Source: Sphaerisporangium album (lineage in GTDB: Bacteria; Actinomycetota; Actinomycetes; Streptosporangiales; Streptosporangiaceae). Taken from it: DNA of 64,000 nt. Positions 48,959-57,601 of the stretch are shown here, piece after piece. The stretch lies in NCBI RefSeq assembly GCF_003323745.1, contig NZ_QOIL01000007.1, positions 1 through 64,000 of the forward strand, read 5' to 3'. Positions within the stretch are counted from its first letter, which is position 1. Each line of letters starts with the position of its first letter. The notes beneath the pieces were generated by a model. The model worked only from the letters and a program-made list of their open reading frames with translations, made no database searches and was not told the DNA's origin. Both the position numbers and the translations under genes were made by a program.

Positions 48959-50416
48959 TCACGGTCCCGGAGGGAAGACGCCCTGGCCCGGAGTGAGGAT
49001 TCCGTCGGGGTCGTAGCGTTCATGGGCCGCCTCGAAGGCGGCCCATGCGGGGCCGTAGTGGGTGCGCCACTCCTCAGGCGTGGTGGGTATGGAGCCGACC
49101 GGGTACTGGTAACCCCCGACGGCTTGGGCGCGCAGGTAGAGGGAACGGTTGGCCTCCACCATGTCCTGCGGGCTCTCGGCTCCGGGTGAGGCGGTTCTGA
49201 GCAGTGTGAAGAGGAAGACCGTCTCCTCGTCGGGCAGGCGCAGCAAGGGCAGGTGCAGGCGGGCGCGGGGGAAGGGATAGAGCAGGACCACGCCGCTGGC
49301 GCCGACCTCGGTCTCGGCCAGGTCCTTGATGGCGGCCTCCACGAAGGCGTCGGTGCGGCTCGCGGGCAGGAGCATGTTCCACCAGGGGTGCGGGCGGTAC
49401 CACTCGCCTGTGGACTTCAGATAGGCGACGCCCGCGGCGAGCCGGTTGAGGAAGTCGAAGTAGGACATGTCCTGGATCTGCCGGTCGCCGGGCTGGTCGC
49501 CCAGACCGTCGAGAAGCCTGGCGTCGTCGGGCGGGGTCGTGCCGTTGAAGAAGGCGACCGCTTCAAGCTGGTAGCTCCAGCCGGCGGAGCCGGTCGGCAG
49601 CCCGAGCTCTCCCTCCACGTAGGCGAAGCGGCCGTCGTTGACCACGCGCCGCTGGTCGGCGGTCAGCGCGGCGACGCTCGGGTAGGAGAGCAGGTAGTGG
49701 CGGACCGTCGCGGGGGCGGGCAGCAGGCGCATGGTGGCCTTGGTGATGATGCCGCACTGTCCTCTTCCGGCCAGCGCCGCGCGGAAGAGGTCGGGGCGCA
49801 GCTGTGCGGAACACCTCCTCAGGCTGGCCTCCCCCGTGACGACCTCCAGCTCTACGACGCTGTCCACCTGGGCTCCGTGGTGGTGGGTCTGGCCACCGAG
49901 ACCGCCCACCGCGAGCGTGCCGCCGACCGAGAGCTCCAGGTAGTCGGTGAAGACCGGAGGGGTCAGGCCGTGGGCCAGGGTCGCCTGCGCCAAGCTGCTC
50001 CAGAGCGCGCCCGCCTCCACGACGGCCGTGTCCTCCCGCACCTCAACCGCGTTGAGCGGGGTCATGTCGATGATCAGACCGCCCGCGACCTGGCCCTGAC
50101 CGAAGGTGGCGTGTCCCTGGCCGCGCGCGGCCACCTGCAGGCTGTGCGTCCGGCAGTACTTCATCATCAGCATGATGTCCGACACGGCGCCGGGCTCCAG
50201 CACGGCCCCGGGGGTCCGATGGACCAGGTGCCCGAAGTCGTCGGCCGCCTGGCCGCGCGAGGCGGGATCGGTCACCACCTTGCCCTTCAGCGGCGGCAGG
50301 TCGACCATCCCCTGAGACTGGGCGGCGCCGGTGACCCACGTGCGCGTGGACGGGTCGAAGCCGACCACGGCCGCCCCCGCCGTGAGGAACGCCCGTCTCC
50401 ACGAATGCCACGTCAT
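48959..50416 (-). CDS. Tat-exported FAD-linked oxidoreductase (cytokinin dehydrogenase-like)
   Basis: A 485-residue VAO-family oxidoreductase. The N-terminus has SWRRAFLTAGAAVVG, a twin-Arg signal (Arg7-Arg8), so it should be exported folded with FAD. The FAD-binding segment is VAARGQGHATFGQGQVAGGLIIDMTPLN, and SVGGTLAVGGLGGQTHHHGAQVDSV is the second loop. The substrate-binding end has FPRARLHLPLLRLP and PDGILTPGQGVFPPGP, typical for cytokinin-dehydrogenase-like flavoenzymes of actinobacteria. The substrate is unknown. ATG 50416 follows AAAGGATC. It lies inside a scarred stretch between two aidB copies. Confidence 0.85.
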   Translation of the reverse strand: MTWHSWRRAFLTAGAAVVGFDPSTRTWVTGAAQSQGMVDLPPLKGKVVTDPASRGQAADDFGHLVHRTPGAVLEPGAVSDIMLMMKYCRTHSLQVAARGQGHATFGQGQVAGGLIIDMTPLNAVEVREDTAVVEAGALWSSLAQATLAHGLTPPVFTDYLELSVGGTLAVGGLGGQTHHHGAQVDSVVELEVVTGEASLRRCSAQLRPDLFRAALAGRGQCGIITKATMRLLPAPATVRHYLLSYPSVAALTADQRRVVNDGRFAYVEGELGLPTGSAGWSYQLEAVAFFNGTTPPDDARLLDGLGDQPGDRQIQDMSYFDFLNRLAAGVAYLKSTGEWYRPHPWWNMLLPASRTDAFVEAAIKDLAETEVGASGVVLLYPFPRARLHLPLLRLPDEETVFLFTLLRTASPGAESPQDMVEANRSLYLRAQAVGGYQYPVGSIPTTPEEWRTHYGPAWAAFEAAHERYDPDGILTPGQGVFPPGP

Positions 50417-50624
50417 ACCCGATCCTTTCGCAGGGCGGTCACGTCGCGTCGATAATCGCCGACGGCACCCGGCGACGCTACCCGCACGAATACGGATGAC
50501 AGCCACAAAAGGGTTACTACGGCGCGGCGGGCGCCGTCGAGTGCGGGCGGGCGGCCGCAGTAGCGGCCTTCGGCCTCGGCCGCGGCGATCCCTTCAGCGG
50601 TGAGCTCGTTCTGCAGGTCGCGCT

Positions 50625-50991
50625 GGCGTTCGAGCGGGTCCTGGAGGCGATTCGGGTGCCCCGGCTCAGCCTGGGGCGGCCACGCAGGCGACCGGACCGA
50701 GTGCGAGCTGACAAGGCGTACGACTCCCGTTAGAACCGCGCCTACCTGCGCAGACGCGGGATCAAGGCGACGATCCCGGTGCCTGCGGACCGCGCCCGCA
50801 ACCGCCGCAAGCTCGGCTCCCGCGGCGGCCGGCCACCGAAGTTCGACAAAACCGACTACCGCAAGCGTCACGCGGTCGAATGCGGCATCAATCGACTCAA
50901 GCGTAATCGCGCCGTTGCCACGAGATACGACAAGCTCGCCGTGCGCTACGAGGCCACCGTTCAGATCGCGATCATTAATGAGTGGCTGTGA
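50625..50991 (+). pseudogene. IS5-type transposase remnant with in-frame stop
   Basis: The C-terminal third of a DDE transposase reads (FE)RVLEAIRVPRLSLGRPRRRP, then [21 protein letters not shown], then [23 protein letters not shown], and [29 protein letters not shown]. The TAG lies at about 50731-50733 and the N-terminal part is missing. The D(KAY) and the E(CGINRLK) of the catalytic triad remain. The end of the frame is intact (IINEWL). It is a decayed element, not active by itself. Confidence 0.8.
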
Positions 50992-51205
50992 CCAGGGCTT
51001 TCGCGGGGCTTAACACTGCCTTGCGAAACTGGTTGTGCTTGAGGCCGCCCCGAATTCGGTACCCCTCGGACGGCCTGGGCCATAGAGTTCACACGTGCGT
51101 TGATCTCCCGAGCGGCGGCCAAGTGCCGCCGCGGACGGTGCGGGCGACCCCGGCAGGTAGGGCCGCCCCAGCAGGCGTACCCGTCACCATCCCACCGGAG
51201 ATCAC

Positions 51206-51946
51206 ATGATGCCCACGCAGCAGCCCCTCACCTACCACGCGTTCGTCGAACTCGCCACCGCCGACCCCGCCGTCGTCGGCCTCGTCCTCAAGGGCTCCCG
51301 TGCCCACGACGACATGACCACCGAGCACTCCGACCACGACCTGTACGTCGTCCTCACCGACAACGCGACAACGGACCTCACCCGGTTCACCGGCCACCGC
51401 ATTCCCGAACTCGACCTCGTCATCGTCTCCCTCGCCGAGTTCCGCGCGGCAGGAATGCCCGGCTTCGAGCGCTACGCCCTCGCCCGCGCCAAGATCGTGC
51501 TCGACCGGCTCGACGGAGGCATCGCCCAGATCCTGGCCACCAAGGCACGGCTCGACGCCGATGAAGCATTCCGGGACTCCGGTGAATGGCTCGACGCCTA
51601 TGCCAATTCCCTCTACCGCTCCGTCAAGAACGACCGTGACGGACATCCGCTCGCCGCCCGCCTCGACGCCGCCGACAGCATCCGGTTTCTGCTGGAGTTG
51701 CTCTTCGCCCTCGACCGTCGCCCCCGTCCCTACAACAAGTACCTTAAATGGGAACTCGCCCGATACCCGCTGCCAGGCTGGGACACCGGCATGCTGCTGA
51801 ATGCTGCGGACCGCATCTCAGGAACGGGCGACGTGCCCCTACAACGGCACCTCTTCGCCCATGTCGAGACAGCGGCCCGGCGCGCCGGGCACAGCGCGGT
51901 GCTGGACGCATGGGGCAAGGACCTCGACCTGATGCGACCGCAATAG
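51206..51946 (+). CDS. Nucleotidyltransferase-domain protein
   Basis: A 246-residue protein with a Pol-beta-type nucleotidyltransferase domain: LKGSRAHDD (Gly30-Ser31) and the metal Asp pair SDHDLY (Asp43, Asp45). The rest is helical (SIRFLLELLFALDRRPRPYNKYLKWELARYPLPG), which resembles ANT/kanamycin-type or KNTase C-domain helices. The family acts by adding NMP to small molecules or proteins; the substrate is not known. ATG 51206 follows GGAG. It lies between the transposase remnant and a putative IS end, so it may be a cargo gene. Confidence 0.72.
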   Translation: MMPTQQPLTYHAFVELATADPAVVGLVLKGSRAHDDMTTEHSDHDLYVVLTDNATTDLTRFTGHRIPELDLVIVSLAEFRAAGMPGFERYALARAKIVLDRLDGGIAQILATKARLDADEAFRDSGEWLDAYANSLYRSVKNDRDGHPLAARLDAADSIRFLLELLFALDRRPRPYNKYLKWELARYPLPGWDTGMLLNAADRISGTGDVPLQRHLFAHVETAARRAGHSAVLDAWGKDLDLMRPQ

Positions 51947-51989
51947 GGGACATCGCGAAAGGCTCCCGCGCAACTATGGCGCCGCTTGA

Positions 51990-52010
51990 GACTTTCGCAA
52001 CAGGCCCTAG
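51990..52010. mobile_element. Putative IS terminus at a CTAG target
   Basis: GACTTTCGCAACAGGCC is the kind of end seen in IS5-type elements and it runs straight into CTAGATCT, where the aidB-like fragment begins. IS5-group elements often target CTAG. The other end was not found with confidence (a partial match with TTGCGAAAC occurs near 51020). Confidence 0.4.
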
Positions 52011-52145
52011 ATCTCCTCAGAACAATCATAAAGGAACCGGACAATCTGGACGCCTTCTTCCACGAGGTCGACCTCGCCAAGGGCACCGACCGCCGCCTCT
52101 ACACCGCCGTCCGCCAGACCAAGGACTCCCTCACCGACACGACCA
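52001..52145 (+). pseudogene. Fragment of a second aidB copy
   Basis: The frame reads ALDLLRTIIKEPDNLDAFFHEVDLAKG and then ...TDTT, closely parallel to the intact AidB text ALDLLRSIVKEPASLDAFFDEVDLAAG and TDTS (each block shown in part only). DNA identity is also evident (ctagatct-ctcag). The homology starts exactly at CTAG and ends by 52145; what follows is out of register. It is a broken paralogue. Confidence 0.75.
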
Positions 52146-52266
52146 CCGAACCGCGGCCACACAAGGAACGACAACCCACGCCCGTTCGTCTGGAAGAAGA
52201 CCGCAGACGAGATCCTCGAATCCCTCGCACGATATTGCCGACGAATTTCAGGCGCAGGACACTAGG

Positions 52267-53019
52267 TCATGACATGCTCTTGGCGACCCGGTCGGCCGTC
52301 CGCTGGAGATGTTCGCGCATGATCTTGCTGGCGGCCTCGCCGTCGCCCGCCTCGATCGCGTCCACGAAGGCCTCGTGTTCGGTGTTGCCGCGGCGGCCCA
52401 TGAGCGGAGCCAGCATCTGCGCCTCCTGTAGCGACTTCAGCAGCGGGCCGTGGAAGCTCTGCACCAGCATCTCGATGGCGGCGTTGTGGGTGCAGGCGGC
52501 GACCCGGACGTGGAACTCGGCGGACAGCGTCATCGAGTACGGCTCGTCCTTCAGGGCCGCCCGCTGCCGGGCGCAGATCCCCTTCAGCGCGGCGATGTCC
52601 TCCTTGGTGGCGCGCTCGACCACGAGCGGCACGATGCCGAGTTCGAAGACCATGCGCGCCTCGGTCACCTCGGCCGCGGTGAGCGGGCTGAGGTTGAGCA
52701 GGTCGGCCAGGCCCTCGCCGAGACGGGCGTTGGTCGGCGTGGTCACGAACGCTCCGCCGTGCGCCCCCACCCGGATGTCGACCAGGCCACCGGCCTCCAG
52801 CACCCGCAGCGCCTCGCGCACGGTGACCCGGCTCACCTCGAACCGCCCGCAGAGCTCACGTTCGCTGGGCAGACGGTCGCCGGGCTTGAGCTTGCCCTGG
52901 CGGATGAGCAGGCGGATCTGGTCGACGATGACCTGGGAGACCCGCGAGAGGCTCACCGGACTGAACAGGTCGGGCCCTGGGTCCGCGGATGCGGATCGGG
53001 ATTCCTCATCGCCGGCCAT
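52267..53019 (-). CDS. GntR-family (FadR subfamily) regulator
   Basis: A 250-residue regulator with an N-terminal winged helix (DQIRLLIRQGKLKPGDRLPSERELCGRF, then EVSRVTVREALRVLEAGGLVDI) and a C-terminal FCD ligand domain (FHVRVAACTHNAAIEMLV supplies metal-site His; H in EHEAFVDAIEAGDGE). Such regulators sense small carboxylates. ATG 53019 is chosen over 53037 because GAGAGGA lies 7 nt upstream. A GGT-CAT-ACC dyad (53087-53097) lies in its promoter and similar GGT-N3-ACC sites lie in the following cluster, so it is the likely repressor of the transport/catabolic genes. Confidence 0.9.
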   Translation of the reverse strand: MAGDEESRSASADPGPDLFSPVSLSRVSQVIVDQIRLLIRQGKLKPGDRLPSERELCGRFEVSRVTVREALRVLEAGGLVDIRVGAHGGAFVTTPTNARLGEGLADLLNLSPLTAAEVTEARMVFELGIVPLVVERATKEDIAALKGICARQRAALKDEPYSMTLSAEFHVRVAACTHNAAIEMLVQSFHGPLLKSLQEAQMLAPLMGRRGNTEHEAFVDAIEAGDGEAASKIMREHLQRTADRVAKSMS

Positions 53020-53086
53020 CAGATGGTCCTCTCGCATCGAGCGCCGTTACGCACTGGCGTTGATATTGTACGGTGCGATGGGAGCG

Positions 53087-53097
53087 TGGTCATACCA
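53087..53097. promoter_or_regulatory. FadR-type operator TGGTCATACCA
   Basis: The 11-bp TGGT-CAT-ACCA is a perfect dyad of the TGGT-N3-ACCA type recognised by FadR-subfamily GntR regulators. It is 68 bp upstream of the GntR gene start and in the shared region with the truncated aldolase gene. Confidence 0.65.
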
Positions 53098-53144
53098 ATA
53101 GACTATTCGCCCAGGTAGGGGCCGGGAAACGATCGGGGTCGGTG

Positions 53145-53420
53145 ATGCCGGCGGGACTCGGGCGGCTACGCCGAACCGTGGCGCTCGCCTGCCGGATCCT
53201 GGCCAACGCCGGGCTCGCCCCGGACATCCTCGGCCACGTGAGCGTCCGGACCACCGCCGACGCGATACTCGTCCGCTGTCGCGGCCCACGCGAGGTTTCA
53301 TCCGACGACGTGGCGGAGTTGCCCGATCTGGGCACCGCCTTCAACGACCTGCAGATCTGGCGTCACCAACTCGCCCGGTTGCGGCTCGCGGGCCTCGGCC
53401 TGCGGGAAATCGAGGGTTAG
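53145..53420 (+). pseudogene. Truncated class II aldolase/adducin-like gene
   Basis: LRRTVALACRILANAGLAP, then GHVSVRTTADAILVRCRGP matches the N-terminus of class II aldolase family proteins (ACRILAxxGLxxxxxGHVSVR). The usual 200-residue domain is cut after about 55 residues; the rest of the frame (to 53418-53420) is unrelated and antisense to the MFS gene. ATG 53145 would start it. It is probably a deletion remnant of the neighbouring catabolic cluster. Confidence 0.65.
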
Positions 53421-54673
53421 GCCGAACGGACGGCGATCCGGGCCCGGCGCAACACCGGTGTCACGGCCGCCGCCGCGGCGCCGACCGAGACGGCGGCGAG
53501 CAGCAGTCCCGCGCCCGGGCCCCACCGCTGGCACACCAGCCCGGTGATCGGGCCGCCGATCGGCGTGCTGCCCAGCGAGATGAGGCTGTGCAGCGCGATG
53601 ACGCGCCCCTGCATCGCGGGCTCCACGCCGATCTGCAGCAGGGTACGGGCGAGCGTGTTGAACACGATGTTCGCGACCCCGAGGCCGACGATCACTGCCA
53701 GCGCGGCGGCCAGCCACGGCGTGAACGCGGCGACCGCGCACACCCCCGCGAACACCCACGACCAGCGCAGCAGGGACCAGGCCATCACGGACTGCCGGGC
53801 GGCGCTGCCCAGCGCGCCGATCACCGCGCCCACTCCGAGCGCGGAGGTGAGCCAGCCGTACACCTCGGCGCCGCCGCCGAAGGTGTCGCGGGCGAGTAGG
53901 GGGAAGACCACGCGGAAGTTCTGGCCGAGCAGGGCGACCACCGCCACCAGGAACAGGCAGGCGCGCAACTCGGGACGGTGCCAGACGTACCGGAGCCCTT
54001 CCCTGGCCTGGCCCCGGGCCCTGGCCGCAGGCGGGATCCGGCGTAGTGCCGTGGTGTCCATTCGGGCCAGCCCGACCAGCACCGCGACGAAGGACAGCGC
54101 GTTGACCGCGAAGGCCAGGCCGACGTCGACGGCGGCGATGAGCAGACCGGCGATCGCCGGGCCGACGAGGCGGCCGACGTTGTGCACGGTGGAGTTCAAC
54201 GACTGGGCGTTGATGTAGTCCTCCGGGCCGACCAGGTCGGTGACGAACGTGTGCCGGGCCGGGGTGTCGAGCACGGTGACCAGCCCCAGGCCGAGCGCGA
54301 GGGCGTACACCATCCAGAGCTGCACGCTTCCGGTCAGCACGACCACGGCGAGGGCGGCGGCGAGCAGGGCGCTCACCGTCTGGGTCAGCATGATTATGCG
54401 GCGCCGGTCGAACCGGTCGACGAGCACGCCACCCCACAACCCGAAGAAGAGCGTCGGCAGGAACTGCAGGGACGTCGAGATGCCCAGGGCCACCGCCGAG
54501 TCGGAGAGGTCGAGCACGAGCCAGTCCTGCGCGACGCGCTGCATCCAGGTGCCCGCGACGCTGATCGCGTGCCCGGCGAAGTAGAGGCGGTAGTTGCGGA
54601 TGGCGAGGGACCGGAACACGCGTTGACCGGCGGCACGCGCGCGTACGGCGAGCCCGGCGCTCAATCGACGCAA
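53417..54673 (-). CDS. MFS exporter (EntS-like, MFS_3)
   Basis: A 418-residue MFS transporter with 12 hydrophobic segments. RNYRLYFAGHAISVAGTWMQRVAQDWLVL and GGVLVDRFDRRRII (the loop 2-3 MFS motif), plus RPELRACLFLVAVVALLG are typical of the MFS_3/enterobactin-exporter-type family. The start TTG 54673 is chosen because GGGAGG lies just 6 nt upstream; the upstream TTG (54697) has none. The substrate is unknown. It diverges from the reductase gene at 54750 and shares a promoter region with a GGT-ATT-ACA site. Confidence 0.88.
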   Translation of the reverse strand: MRRLSAGLAVRARAAGQRVFRSLAIRNYRLYFAGHAISVAGTWMQRVAQDWLVLDLSDSAVALGISTSLQFLPTLFFGLWGGVLVDRFDRRRIIMLTQTVSALLAAALAVVVLTGSVQLWMVYALALGLGLVTVLDTPARHTFVTDLVGPEDYINAQSLNSTVHNVGRLVGPAIAGLLIAAVDVGLAFAVNALSFVAVLVGLARMDTTALRRIPPAARARGQAREGLRYVWHRPELRACLFLVAVVALLGQNFRVVFPLLARDTFGGGAEVYGWLTSALGVGAVIGALGSAARQSVMAWSLLRWSWVFAGVCAVAAFTPWLAAALAVIVGLGVANIVFNTLARTLLQIGVEPAMQGRVIALHSLISLGSTPIGGPITGLVCQRWGPGAGLLLAAVSVGAAAAAVTPVLRRARIAVRSA

Positions 54674-54698
54674 CGCGCAACCTCCCAGATTGGGCAAA

Positions 54699-54709
54699 TG
54701 GTATTACAT
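54699..54709. promoter_or_regulatory. Candidate GntR site in the MFS/reductase divergent region
   Basis: TGGT-ATT-ACAT matches seven of the eight arm bases' pattern of TGGT-N3-ACCA imperfectly (one arm degenerate). TTTTTACCA follows, giving a looser TGGTA-N9-TACCA dyad. The AT-rich region is clearly the divergent promoter. Confidence 0.4.
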
Positions 54710-54749
54710 TTTTACCACACAGAAACGGCCACGATCAGGAGGAGAAATC

Positions 54750-55574
54750 ATGGGAGCAACGGTTGCGGTGGTCGGCCTCGGGGCCATGGGGCTGCCCGTC
54801 GCGCGGCACCTGCTCGCCGCCGGCGTACGGGTGGTGGTGCGCGATCTCGACCCGGCGGCGGTCAGGGCCGCGACGGAGCACGGCGCCCATCCGGCCGCGA
54901 GCGATGCCGAGGCCGCGAGCGGCGCCGACGCCGTGGCCGTCTTCGTGCCGACCGACGCGGATGTCATCGAGGTCTGCCTCGGACCGGCGGGCGTACTGGC
55001 CGGCGTCGGCCCGCGCGCGGTCGTCCTGCTCTGCTCGTCGGTACGGCCCGAGACCTGCCGCCAGGTCGCGGCGGAAGCGCCCGCGGGTGTGGACGTGCTC
55101 GACGCGGCGCTCACCGGTGGCGTGCGTGGCGCGGAGGCGGGCGAGATCAACCTGCTCGTCGGCGGCAACCTGGCCGCCCTGGAGCGGGTGCGCCCGCTGC
55201 TCGCCCCGTGGACCGCCGCGGTTCACCACCTGGGGCCGCTTGGCGCCGGGCAGGTCGGCAAGACCGCGAACAACCTGGTGCACTGGGCGCAGATCTGCGC
55301 GGTCACCGAGGCGCTGGAGCTGGCGCGCCGCGCCGGGGTCGACGTCGGCGTGTTGCGCCGGGCGCTGATGGACGGGCCGACCGACTCGCGGACCCTGCGG
55401 GAACTGGAGCAGATGCGCCTGACCTGGCACGCCAAGGATCTCGCCAACACGGCTACGCTCGCCGCCGAGGTCGGCTTCGAGATTCCGGTCGCCGAGACGG
55501 CGCGGCAGGTGATGACCCGAATCGGCGTGGGCGATGTCGCGCGACTGCTGGGTAATGGGCCGCTCTACCAGTGA
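54750..55574 (+). CDS. 3-hydroxyisobutyrate dehydrogenase-family NAD(P) oxidoreductase
   Basis: A 274-residue beta-hydroxyacid dehydrogenase. The Rossmann motif VVGLGAMGLPVARHL is at residues 6-20, TGGVRGAEAGEINLLVGG is the substrate loop (family: SGG-xGA), and GPLGAGQVGKTANN contains the catalytic Lys (family: GxGxxxKxxNN). It oxidises or reduces 3-hydroxyacid-like or tartronate-type compounds; the substrate is not identifiable. ATG 54750 follows AGGAGGAG. It heads the plus-strand cluster with the cupin, ABC importer and MFS genes. Confidence 0.87.
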   Translation: MGATVAVVGLGAMGLPVARHLLAAGVRVVVRDLDPAAVRAATEHGAHPAASDAEAASGADAVAVFVPTDADVIEVCLGPAGVLAGVGPRAVVLLCSSVRPETCRQVAAEAPAGVDVLDAALTGGVRGAEAGEINLLVGGNLAALERVRPLLAPWTAAVHHLGPLGAGQVGKTANNLVHWAQICAVTEALELARRAGVDVGVLRRALMDGPTDSRTLRELEQMRLTWHAKDLANTATLAAEVGFEIPVAETARQVMTRIGVGDVARLLGNGPLYQ

Positions 55575-55611
55575 CAACACGCGTAACATTCACGTAACAG
55601 TGTGGACCATA

Positions 55612-55620
55612 GGTTAGACC
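55612..55620. promoter_or_regulatory. GGT-TAG-ACC dyad upstream of cupin gene
   Basis: AGGT-TAG-ACCT is a perfect 11-bp dyad (55611-55621), sharing the GGT-N3-ACC core of the FadR-type site near 53090. It lies 52 bp upstream of the cupin start; CGTAAC occurs twice just before it. Confidence 0.45.
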
Positions 55621-55671
55621 TTTAGCCCCCGCAGGAGTCTACTCGTCCGCATACGGCGTTGAGGAGGAACA

Positions 55672-56295
55672 GTGCGTGATGAATACCTGAAAGGCGTCCT
55701 GTCGAGCGAGAAGAAGAACCGCGACGCCTCCGAGATCGCGGCGCGGGACGAGTTCAACAAACGACACCCCCCGATCAAGGGTCTCGTCGTCCCGCACGAC
55801 CTTCGCAAGATGGATCTGCCGGAACGGCCATGGCGCAACAACCGGGGCCAGTGGTTCGACCTGGGTGACTACGAGGTTCTCAACGCACATCTCGCCGAGC
55901 TCAAACCCGGCAGCCAGTCGGTGCGTCACCGCCACACCACCGAGGCGTACCTCTACATCGTCAAAGGCAGCGGCTACTCGCTGATGAACTACGACGATGA
56001 CCCGGTCGAGGTGGTCGAGTGGTCGGAGGGAACCCTCTTCGCCCCGCCGCGCTGGGCCTGGCACCAGCACTTCAACCTCGACGAGAGCGACACCGCGCGG
56101 TACCTCGCGATCCAGGACACCGGTTTGCTGCGCACCATGCGGCTGCACAACATCGAGCGCCACTCGGTCCAGCTGACCAAGGAGCAGGGTTTCGAGCTCC
56201 TGCGCGCCGCGATCGACAACGGGACCGTGCACGGCGGGCACCACGGTCGCGCCGACTCGGTCGCCGAGCCGGTCACCGACCCCGATATCAGCTGA
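55672..56295 (+). CDS. Cupin-domain protein
   Basis: A 207-residue single-domain cupin. Motif 1 is RHRHTTEAYLYIVKGSG (two His and a Glu for the metal), motif 2 APPRWAWHQHFN (third His). Length is above the average single cupin; an N-terminal 60-residue helix-containing part precedes it (DEYLKGVLSSEKKNRDAS). It may be a dioxygenase (similar to gentisate/hydroxyanthranilate-type) or an isomerase. GTG 55672 follows GAGGAGG. The location between the reductase and the ABC importer suggests it acts on the same substrate. Confidence 0.8.
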   Translation: MRDEYLKGVLSSEKKNRDASEIAARDEFNKRHPPIKGLVVPHDLRKMDLPERPWRNNRGQWFDLGDYEVLNAHLAELKPGSQSVRHRHTTEAYLYIVKGSGYSLMNYDDDPVEVVEWSEGTLFAPPRWAWHQHFNLDESDTARYLAIQDTGLLRTMRLHNIERHSVQLTKEQGFELLRAAIDNGTVHGGHHGRADSVAEPVTDPDIS

Positions 56296-56370
56296 CTCAC
56301 CGTCCCTCGGGGGAATGACCCATCACCCGGCCAGCGCACACCGGCCCGGTGAGCACTGCAGGAGCTGCAT

Positions 56371-57495
56371 ATGCGACACCCCTCTATCATTCCCGCGTTC
56401 GCCGCGATGGCGACAGCGCTCGTACTCACCGCCTGCGGTGCGTCACCGACCGCGACCGGTGGCGCGGACACCGACGCGAAGGGGGCCGCCACCGCCAAGG
56501 CGCAGGCGGTCTACGACCGGATCAACGGTCTCAGCGGCGATGAGCGCCACAAGACGCTGGTCGAGCTCGCCGAGAAGGAGGGCAAACTCTCCATCTACAC
56601 CTCGAACACCGACATGGACGACCTGGTCGACGGGTTCGAGAAGACCTACAAGATCGACGTCAGCGTCTACCGGGGGAACTCGGAGTCGGTGCTCCAGCGC
56701 ATCCTGCAGGAGCAGCAGGCGAACTACTTCGGCAACGACTTCATCGACACCAACGCCGGCGAACTCAACATCATGAACAAGGAAGGCTTCCTCTACCCGT
56801 ACCAAGGCGAGCTGCGCGAGGCGGTCCGCAAGGAGGGCAAGGCCGAGGGCTGGACGGCGTCGCGGTTCAACGCCTTCGTCGTCGGCTGGAACACCTCCAA
56901 GGTCAAGCCGGGCGAGGAGCCCAAGTCCATCGAGGACCTGGCCGATCCGAAGTGGAAGGGCCAGATCTCCATGGAGGTCGGGGACGTGGACTGGTTCGCC
57001 GGGCTGTACAGCTACTACCTGGGACAGGGCAAGTCCGAGGCCGAGGTGCGCGACCTGTTCACCCGCATCGCCGCCAACTCGAAGATCGCCAAGGGACACA
57101 CCACGCAGGGTGAGCTGCTTTCGGCCGGGCAGTTCGCGATCACGGTGTCCTCCTACAGCCACACCATCGACAAGGCCGCCGACAAGGGTGCCCCCGTCAG
57201 CTGGCATCCGGCGTCCGGCGGCCCGATCCAGCCGATCATCGTCCGGCCCAACGGCGTGGGGCTCATGAAGACCGCGCCCAACCCGGCGGCGGCGATGCTG
57301 TTCACCGACTGGGAACTCACCGAGGGCCAGAAGATCCTCGCCGAGGCCTTCCGGGTGGGCTCGATCCCCGGTGCCACGGACCCGTTCGCCGGGCTCACCG
57401 TGGTCCCCGTACCCGAGCAGGAGCTGCTCGCGGACCCGAAGAAGTGGGACGACCTCTACGCTCAGGTCGTCAGCGCCGGCCAGGAAGTCCAGTGA
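56371..57495 (+). CDS. ABC-type (Fe3+/spermidine-class) solute-binding lipoprotein
   Basis: A 374-residue periplasmic-binding-type lipoprotein. The lipobox LTAC places the lipidated Cys at 22. The core has LAEKEGKLSIYTSNTDMDDLVDGFEKTY, KVKPGEEPKSIEDLADPKWKG and PIQPIIVRPNGVGLMKTAPNP, the class-1/6 solute-binding (AfuA/FbpA-like) pattern. It may bind iron, thiamine, phosphonates or organic acids; the class alone does not decide. It is followed by the permease after 106 bp, as in complete importer operons. Confidence 0.88.
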   Translation: MRHPSIIPAFAAMATALVLTACGASPTATGGADTDAKGAATAKAQAVYDRINGLSGDERHKTLVELAEKEGKLSIYTSNTDMDDLVDGFEKTYKIDVSVYRGNSESVLQRILQEQQANYFGNDFIDTNAGELNIMNKEGFLYPYQGELREAVRKEGKAEGWTASRFNAFVVGWNTSKVKPGEEPKSIEDLADPKWKGQISMEVGDVDWFAGLYSYYLGQGKSEAEVRDLFTRIAANSKIAKGHTTQGELLSAGQFAITVSSYSHTIDKAADKGAPVSWHPASGGPIQPIIVRPNGVGLMKTAPNPAAAMLFTDWELTEGQKILAEAFRVGSIPGATDPFAGLTVVPVPEQELLADPKKWDDLYAQVVSAGQEVQ

Positions 57496-57601
57496 CGACG
57501 GCGGTGTCCGGATAAATCCAGGCGGGTGCCGGTACGGACACCGGCACCCGCCGCCCCCTCCCCCCGATACCGCTCGAACACGTCCCAAGGAGAGATGAGG
57601 T

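Noticed and set aside
53073..53144. Coding start of the aldolase fragment at 53073
   Set aside because: It would put the operator inside the gene; similarity begins only after 53145.
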